DNA of 64,000 bases from Corbicula japonica (Eukaryota > Mollusca > Bivalvia > Venerida > Cyrenidae): assembly GCA_038501625.1 (NCBI GenBank), contig JAZAYU010000196.1, positions 1-64,000 on the forward strand. Reading direction: 5' to 3'. The translations under genes were made by a program, and so were the position numbers. The stretch's first letter is position 1; each line of letters opens with the position of its first letter. The notes below the pieces were generated by a model. The model had not been told where the DNA came from and did not search any database. It saw only the letters and a program-made list of their open reading frames with translations. This document shows positions 57,480 through 64,000 of the stretch, one piece after another.

Positions 57480-58080
57480 CCCGATGCGTCTTAAAATCTC
57501 TATTTGATATCTCATCATTTTATCCAACATACTTGTCACAGTTTGCATGCCTGAAAACAGAACGATGTATTGCAGATAATCTTCTTAGTCATTCAATTCA
57601 TCTATCTGATTTTAAATTAAAAGTAATCTGTCTTTCTAAAGAGAAAGAAAGACTTTCAAGAATGACATGTTTTGTACTTTGTAATATTTTAATTTTCCCG
57701 TTTATAGACGATGCTTGTAACGATGTTAAAATTTTAATGAACGTCTTTTTGCATAACAGAAACACTTTTTAAACAGGGTTACAGGTCCCATAAACTAGGC
57801 AAAATCTTTTGCAAGTTTTATCGCAGTACCTAGATTTCATTCGAACTACATGAAATGTTAAATCACTCATGCAACTAGGTCTTTCTTATCCGCAAGTAAC
57901 AGAGCTTTAAATCATAAACTAAAGTAAATATTAATTTTCCACGTTATTCATAGAAAATGCCAAAATAAAATGTTACTTGTATAATATTCTGAAGCGTACT
58001 GCATGCTTTATGATTGACCCATATACAACTGATCGTAATGTTCACTTCTTTGTAGGCACGATGGTGGCAAGGTTTACAGA
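57480..58080 (+). mobile_element. Old Penelope-type RT fragment
   Basis: Plus-strand LSRMTCFVL, DDACNDVKILMNVF and AGTTTTATCGCAGTACC-type DNA match the region from FLDGDVP to the post-RT domain, strongly diverged. The 57,250-57,480 stretch before it has a donor-like CCACCAG|GTAATC on the minus strand, but I cannot confirm an exon. Confidence 0.65.
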
Positions 58081-58084
58081 CTTT

Positions 58085-58836
58085 TTAAAAAAAAAGGTGA
58101 AATATGCATATCAGGAATCGCCACATTCAGAAAAAACAGCCTCCCCACACAGTCAAGAAGAAGAGAGGGGGAGAGAGCATGGTTAATAAAATAATCAGTT
58201 TCAAAAAAGACACCACTAACAATAAACAAAAATGAGAACCCGAGGGGTTACCGCCTTGGAACGGTCAGTGGCAAATCAAATTTAAGGTTTTTAATGGGAT
58301 CATGTGAAATAACCTAGAAGCACGATCTATTTCTTTAACCCCTGAAATCTTGCTTTTTTTACTCCAAGGATAATGGTCTCACTAAGGACATTGATTATCT
58401 ATCCTTTTGCTTGTCCATTCAATAGGTGGGTTAGAGCTTATAGAACTTGTACATGTTTGTTCATAACAAAAGAATCTATTGGCAAATTGTTTTGCCGCTG
58501 ACGTTCCAAGTCGGTTGCCCTTCAGGTTCTCATTTTCGTTTACTGATTGTGGTGTCTTTTTGAAAATCATGCCCATATGCATTTTCTGCTTGTGAAAAGC
58601 CCAACTATACTCGCGTTGTAGTCAGCAACCCTTTAATTTGATTTGCCACTGACCGTTCCAAGGCGGTAACCCCTCGGGTTCTCATTTTTGTTAATTGTTA
58701 GTGGTGTCTCTTTTGAAACTGGTCATTTGATTAACCATGCTTTCTCCCTCTCTTCTTCTTGACTGTGTGGGAAGACTGTTTTTTTTTCTAAATGTGGCGA
58801 TTCCTGATATGCATATTTCACCTTTCTTTAACTCGA
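58085..58836. mobile_element. Penelope-type tails as an inverted pair with outward 3' ends
   Basis: Minus tail 58,090-58,281 and plus tail 58,640-58,836 are near-identical inverted copies of about 190 bases (CCGCCTTGGAACGGTCAGTG, CAGCCTCCCCACACAGTCAA, GAAATATGCATATCAGGAAT). Between them lies an older plus-strand tail (58,285-58,580). Confidence 0.85.
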
Positions 58837-59099
58837 AAGTACACAACAGCGGAGGCGATACTCGTTAAGATTGCACAACTATCATTAATCACTATTGTTT
58901 GAAATACACAAAGTGTGACGTCAGTTTAAAGCCCAGTTTAATTTGTTTATTATTTCCGGCGCTATTATTTAACTTCATGCCTATTGATTTATTAAATGAA
59001 CGTATTTTTATCTTGATTTTATTTTCATGTTGCTTAAGAGAGAAAGCCATTATTATAAAGAACGCTTTGAAAGACTTGTTAAATTCTATTCATGGTTAC

Positions 59100-59190
59100 C
59101 GCTTTTAAGGTATTTGTCAATGAGAATTTCAACCCGATTCTTGAGTTCTATGATGTCATCGTGCCCGCCTAATTCTCACAGTTGCAAACA
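59100..59190 (-). CDS. Possible further 5' exon of the Mab-21 gene
   Basis: Minus strand reads ELGGHDDIIELKNRVEILID plus KYLKS, ending at a donor-like GCG|GTAACC in phase 1, which would fit the exon starting at 57,247. The acceptor side is unclear and a stop lies just upstream. Weak. Confidence 0.22.
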
Positions 59191-59379
59191 TGTACAAAGT
59201 GCTTCAGAAAACTAATATTATCCAACCGCGTTGAGGGCTTACCACACTCCCCCCCCCCCCAATAACGTTCATCGATAAAAAGAAATTTATCACAATCTCA
59301 ATAATGGCAAAATACCGTTCAATGAAACTTTGAACAGATAAATGTTACTAATGAATCTTTATTTTGCATACAGTAAGAC

Positions 59380-59930
59380 ACGTTAGAAAAGTATAGAAAA
59401 CAGCTAGATCTAAACATTCCTTAAAATTCTATTTACATAAATTCACAAAAAAACTAAGCGATACAAAACATAATTTTAGATTCCCACGTAAGTGCAATGA
59501 TACTGGCAAGAAAATGTTGTGTACGTTGTAAAAAACTTTCAACTTCTAAAAGAGAAATCAGTGATTGTCATCCGTTTACGCGACCAGGAAGCGACGAGGC
59601 AATTGAAGGTCAAACACACTTTTACAAATATCTCACGAGGACACAATAAATTGTTGTCAGTATCATATTACTAATGTGTGTATTTAAAATGATGTTTTGT
59701 GTTGTTTAGTTTTTGTGAATTTCTGTAATTAGAAATTGATGGAATTTTTAGATCTCGCTATTTTTCTTTACTGTTCTAACGTGTCTTACCATCTGCATAA
59801 TAAAGATACATTAATAACATATATTTGTGCAAAAATTCATTTAACAGCATTCAGCCGTTATTGAGATTTTGATAATTTTCTTTTTATCGATGAACGTGCT
59901 TGGGAGGAGTGTGGTAAGCCCTTAATGTTT
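59380..59930 (+). repeat. Family E copy
   Basis: Paralogue of 34,520-35,140 with a single copy of the CATCTGCATAATAAAGATAC unit, so it shows the unexpanded state. A C-run lies just before it (59,250-59,261). Confidence 0.75.
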
Positions 59931-60965
59931 TAGAGAAAATCAAACAAAAACATTAAAGTAGCTAAAAACTGCTATAAAGCGTTTAACCAACTGACACACA
60001 AATATATTTTAATCAGCAAGAATTCGATGGCAGGTGGTTTATAGGGAAAGTTTGGCCTTTAACGGGGTTTTCTCTAGATTTCCAATAAGGAAACGAAATT
60101 ATATACTTAAACAAAACCATTAGTAACATCATTATGGAAGCAAAACTTAAGAAAACATTCTGCGCATGTGATTTCCGAATAAATAATAGATGAGCAATAA
60201 ACTTCATGTACAAAGCATCTTGTTCGTACTAGTGTATCTTTAACAAAATTAAAAAACATCCCCAAAATTCTGGTCATCAATTGTGTAAATGTATGTTTAC
60301 AAAGTATGATAGTTTCTTTTCCTCCCCTATGTCAAGAGAGGTTGTAAAAAGAACTGTTTTGTCTATGATTCAATTATTGAATGCTTTTTAATCTTTATTG
60401 AGTGTTTTCTTAAATAAATCTAATAACATTACTTACACCGCAAGGTCAAACTTGAAAAAGTCTTTCATTGATTTATATCAATGGGTACTTTGCGGGGGGG
60501 GGGGGGGGGGCGAACAAACAAAAATGCTGCTGATTATTTATGTTCTGTTTTTCCTTCTAATGAGGCTAATATTAATACCAACCAAGAGATTTAGGCAAAT
60601 TTTCTGGTAGCTTGACTTTTACTTGTTTAACATGCATTTTTCGCAAAATTTAGGATTAGTCTCGCCAAACTAAAGTTAAATTAAAATCTGTTGTTCGCAA
60701 CTGATCACAATTAAATTGTTCAGTCTTTGCCTTTCTAGTATATAAATTACGGACAAAAATGACCAAGAACGTTGGGTGACTGTAAAATAAGAAACTCGAA
60801 TTGAATAAAACGTTGCTTGGTGACAGAAAAAAAAGTAAAAAATATTTCATACTTCAAAATCACTGCGTATGCCTGTACCATAAACAGGAGAACACTATTT
60901 GTGCAGTGTGGTGGTCGCAAAAATCGTCAAAAGGGTTACCGATATCATTTAGTGATCGTGACGTT
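59931..60965. other. No gene recognised; poly-G run
   Basis: AT-rich. A run of 17 G occurs at 60,494-60,510. Reading frames here have no recognisable domain. Confidence 0.5.
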
Positions 60966-60971
60966 TATCAG

Positions 60972-61165
60972 AAAAAAGTGAAATATTCATATCAGGAACT
61001 GCCACATTTAGAAGATACGGCCTCCCACACATCCAAGAAGAAAAAAAGGAAGAGAGAACATAGTTTAAAAATGACCAGTTTCAAAACAAACACTGTAATC
61101 AATTTATGAAATTGATAATCCAAGGGGTTACCGCCTCCTGATCTGCATATTTCATTTTTTTATTT
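60972..61165 (-). mobile_element. Penelope-type 3' tail
   Basis: AAAGTGAAATATTCATATCA, GGCCTCCCACACATCCAAGA and AAGGGGTTACCGCC in reverse orientation, with a short plus-strand terminus (CTGATCTGCATATTTCA) directly after it. Confidence 0.75.
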
Positions 61166-61196
61166 AAGAGTTAGACTTCAACCATTTTTGGAGGAG

Positions 61197-61280
61197 ATCC
61201 AAGCTAGCTTGGTCGGTATCGTAATGGGAGTAATGTGGCTGGGCGCCTTCGCCGTACGGGTTTGCTTCCCAGTGTATATT
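61197..61280 (+). repeat. tRNA-like SINE head
   Basis: TAGCTTGGTCGG (box A-like, inside the 14-bp palindrome CCAAGCTAGCTTGG) and GGGTTTGCTTCCC (box B-like) are about 50 bases apart. No clean cloverleaf, so a tRNA-derived repeat rather than a tRNA gene. From 61,281 to 61,750 I see only a CAGGGGCGGATCCAGGATTT transposon-end-like string at 61,396. Confidence 0.5.
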
Positions 61281-61754
61281 TAGCTTTTGATGATTCAAAC
61301 GAGTATTTTTCACAGAAACACCCTTAAGTCTAAATGATTTAAAAAAGAGTTGTGAGTGTCGAATTTATTAAGAACTATATAACCATTTAAATTCAGGGGC
61401 GGATCCAGGATTTCAGCAAGGGGGGTTCAACACAGCGAGTCGTATTTTTAACAGCGTCAAAATGCAACTAAGCTATAACATCAGTCCTTTGGACACTTCC
61501 ATGGTTCTGCACTAATAACTGTTTGTTGTGGGATGGGGTTTAGAGAGAAAATAAACTGTGAGATACTTTTGGTTTCCTACTGGGAAAAATATCAAAATAA
61601 TATTTTGAATCATTTTGCATAAAACAAATTTATGAACGTTAATGTGCCGAGTCCATAGTCAACTTTTGAAGTGATGGCTTTACTGTATAAGTAAAGTAAA
61701 CACTGTGTATGGAGAAAAAAACATATTTAATTTAAAAATAGAAAAAATGAAATT

Positions 61755-61990
61755 TGACAAAGTGAAATATGCATATCAGGAATTGGCACATTCAGAAGTC
61801 ACAACCCCTCAACCCCACACACACGCACACAGCCAAGAAGAAGAGAGAAAGAGATAATGGTTTATAAAATGACTAATTTCAAAACAGACACTACAAACAA
61901 TTAACAAAAATGAGAACCCGAGAGGTGACCGTTTTGTAACGGTCGGCGGCAAAACAATTTGCCACTGGGGGTTTAAACCAGTTATCAAAC
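61755..61990 (-). mobile_element. Penelope-type 3' tail
   Basis: GTGAAATATGCATATCAGGA, a CCCCACACACACG variant of the tail, GAGAACCCGAGAGGTGACCG and GCCACTGGGGGTTTAAACCA in reverse orientation. Confidence 0.85.
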
Positions 61991-62154
61991 AAGAAAAGTA
62001 TCAAACAAGATAAAAATAAGAAAATAGGTTAGTTACGACTGACCATGTTAATTTTCAATTTTTATTCACACTGCTTTGACCCGGGATAAGCGAAAGTTTG
62101 TATTTACACTAAAGTAATTATATCAAAGTTGACCATAACAGTCTAACTGTATAA

Positions 62155-62745
62155 CATTTATGTTATATTTGGTACCTCTATTTATAAACAAGTCATAGGC
62201 ATCCCAACGGATACTAATTGTGCAACCCTTGTGGTTGATTTGTTTTTACACTGTTATGAAAGAACTTTATGTTAATATCAATATCTACTGAACATCATAT
62301 GACATTATATAAGCCTTTAACGACACCATTTCCATCACTTGTTAATAATTTAAACTACAGCATAAGAAAGCGAACATTCAGAAAAGCAAGCAATATTCCT
62401 TGATCTGAATCTTTCCATTGAAAATGGTTACGTCCCTGCTATAATATATGTTCAAAGAGACGACTTTAATTTTAGTATAGTAAATTTTCCGTTTAAAGAC
62501 GGCGACGTTCGTGCACATCATAAGAGGTTTACATCTCACAGCTTGTTCGCTTTTCTAGAGCTTGCAGTGATGTTAATGATTTCGGTGAACTTAATCTATG
62601 CATAACAGTTTTTAATGGATATTAAATTTATAAACTTAAGAAAATATACGGCAATATTAATTTCTCAACGTTGTTCATAAAAATCATCTGTAAATTCAAA
62701 TACGGGTTACCGACATGATATTCTACTGCCATTTGCATAATTGGT
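62155..62745 (+). mobile_element. Penelope-type RT fragment
   Basis: Covers the MGT-type motif to the post-RT segment, with deletions and frameshifts (TTTGGTACCTCTATTTATAA near 62,166; TTCCGTTTAAAGACGGCGAC near 62,487). Confidence 0.75.
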
Positions 62746-62771
62746 GATTAACCCATCTTGTAAAAGAATCT

Positions 62772-63415
62772 AGAAATAGATGAAAAAGGGAAATTTAAAA
62801 GCCATCGAATACAACAAATATGAAAATATTGCAGGCTCGGTTTGATTGAGCCTGTTCAAGGACAGTAATGGAAATGCATATTACTGCTCACGCCGCCTAG
62901 CCCCGGGTTGAGCGCAACTCAATATTCACACTAATAAAAAGTACATTTTTCACCATCACAAACAATGGTGTGCATATGGCGGTGGACATTGAATCCTTCA
63001 ATGTGGTATTTTCAAATTAATACCATTCAATGTTCTGCGGCGTATGGTCCCAAGATAAAAGAATCTAAACGAGAAAACAATAGGCGGAACTAAACGGAAT
63101 AGAATTTTGACAGTGGATCTTAAAATATAAATCCTCCATATCACAGACAACACAAAAGGCAAAATTCAAAAAGCAGGAAGTATATCCTTAGGGTGATTGA
63201 ACAATATCCAAATCTAAATTGGCTGGGAAATTGAAACCACCCATCTCAAAACTGGCAGAAATATTAAAACAAAGGTAATTTTAGAAGTACATTTAACACA
63301 GTACATAAGTATCGTGCTCAACGACCTTCAAAGGACGTAATTAATAACAGCACTGATTTAATGTACGGGAAGACTTTTACAGCTGCCACACGACACAAAC
63401 AACGCTACTGTGATT
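62772..63415 (+). repeat. Family B, most complete copy
   Basis: About 640 bases from AGAAATAGATGAAAAAGGG to GACACAAACAACGCTACTGT. It includes the GGCTCGG...TTGAGCC hairpin, ACAGTAAT...ATTACTG and the CCCCGGGTTGAGCG segment. The last 60 bases (TAACAGCACTGATTTAATGT, ACGGGAAGACTTTTACAGC) are shared with family S. A Penelope-type scrap follows (63,416-63,560). 63,561-64,000 holds nothing recognisable. Confidence 0.82.
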
Positions 63416-64000
63416 TTGCAGTAGATGAAAAGCTCGATCTGTTTCTTTTATCCATGTCATCGTGTTCTTGCTGATTTGACTCCAGGCGCTCAGGTCTCTG
63501 TAAGGTCATTTAGTAAACGCCGTATTGCTTGACAATGATATCAGCTTTTTTTGTTTTATAATATTTTTAAGTATGGTATAAATTTAGGTTTGCTGGAATA
63601 CAAGATCGATCATATGTTTATTCCGCTGAAATGTGGAAAAATTAGTGCCTTCTCTCGGAAGGTCTCATAATATTAGACGTATCCGCCATAGTTTACACGA
63701 TTTATAGTTTCTGCAATTATTATTATTACTTTGTATGTGTATTTACATTTTCTCCTGTTTATATTTTTTATTTCAAAATGGTTTAGAAAATGTCATTCAC
63801 AACACACATCACATTCGATTTAAAACATTCGATTTTAGATTACTTTATTACTTTTCCGCCTGATCTGTCGGTGTTTGCTTTTGTACAATACAGTAAAGCA
63901 TTTTAACCCCAAAATTCCCTATTTATTTTCCATGCAAACAGTGTTTCTTCGTAGATGTTTCAGACTTGAATCTGATACCACACGTCCTAGTTTTAACAAT

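Noticed and set aside
61396..61430. CAGGGGCGGATCCAGGATTT transposon-like end
   Set aside because: Only one end is present, so no element can be delimited.

Overview
This is an AT-rich, repeat-saturated eukaryotic nuclear window with introns. Long CT and CA microsatellites, several minisatellites, non-LTR and Penelope-type reverse transcriptases, a WxxW mucin-type exon, a NACHT-LRR pseudogene and a Mab-21/cGAS-like gene together suggest a bivalve mollusc. This placement is inference; no species can be named from the sequence. No prokaryotic or organellar feature was seen.

Only one apparently intact gene is present. It is a minus-strand three-exon model (57,247 to 51,261) whose exons join in phase into 683 codons: a TRADD-N-like first exon, a short linker exon, and a Mab-21 (cGAS-like nucleotidyltransferase) last exon. 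Two other genes are broken. The first is a minus-strand immune-receptor pseudogene (12,744 to 4,591) with exons for a CXorf38/DUF4559-type domain, a coiled coil, and NACHT plus leucine-rich repeats. The second is one phase 1-1 exon with a WxxW domain (25,225 to 24,693) carrying a one-base frameshift.

Layout. 1-3,700: interspersed repeats and a 215-bp CT tract. 4,240-12,750: CA tract, then the NLR-type pseudogene; its largest intron holds tandem 1-kb tRNA-like repeats and a Penelope-type fragment. 13,100-18,000: Penelope-type reverse transcriptase copies and strong GC hairpins. 18,900-23,300: a paralogue of the first 2 kb, carrying a clean 977-bp insertion. 23,470-29,000: Penelope-type fragments around the WxxW exon, with a CT tract expanded inside one element tail. 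30,900-35,100: diverged tandem repeats, a hAT-type element nested in a long-inverted-repeat element, and a 40-bp tandem array. 35,600-51,225: one minus-strand LINE (ORF1, endonuclease, reverse transcriptase) split by an 11.6-kb insertion at 38,816-50,398. 51,261-59,200: the Mab-21 gene, with Penelope-type copies in and upstream of its introns. 59,380-64,000: more repeats and no gene.

The 11.6-kb insertion is the most striking structure. It is a head-to-tail dimer with a terminal 9-bp stem-loop on each unit, asymmetric subterminal inverted repeats, no target duplication beyond an A run, and internal minisatellites. Removing it rejoins the LINE endonuclease in frame. These traits suggest a Helentron/HINE-like rolling-circle element. 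Inside it sit a TATT-duplicating DNA element containing a Tc1/mariner copy, antisense-tRNA repeats, a 1.15-kb tandem duplication and two minisatellites. Paralogous empty sites within the window fix the ends of three insertions without outside data.
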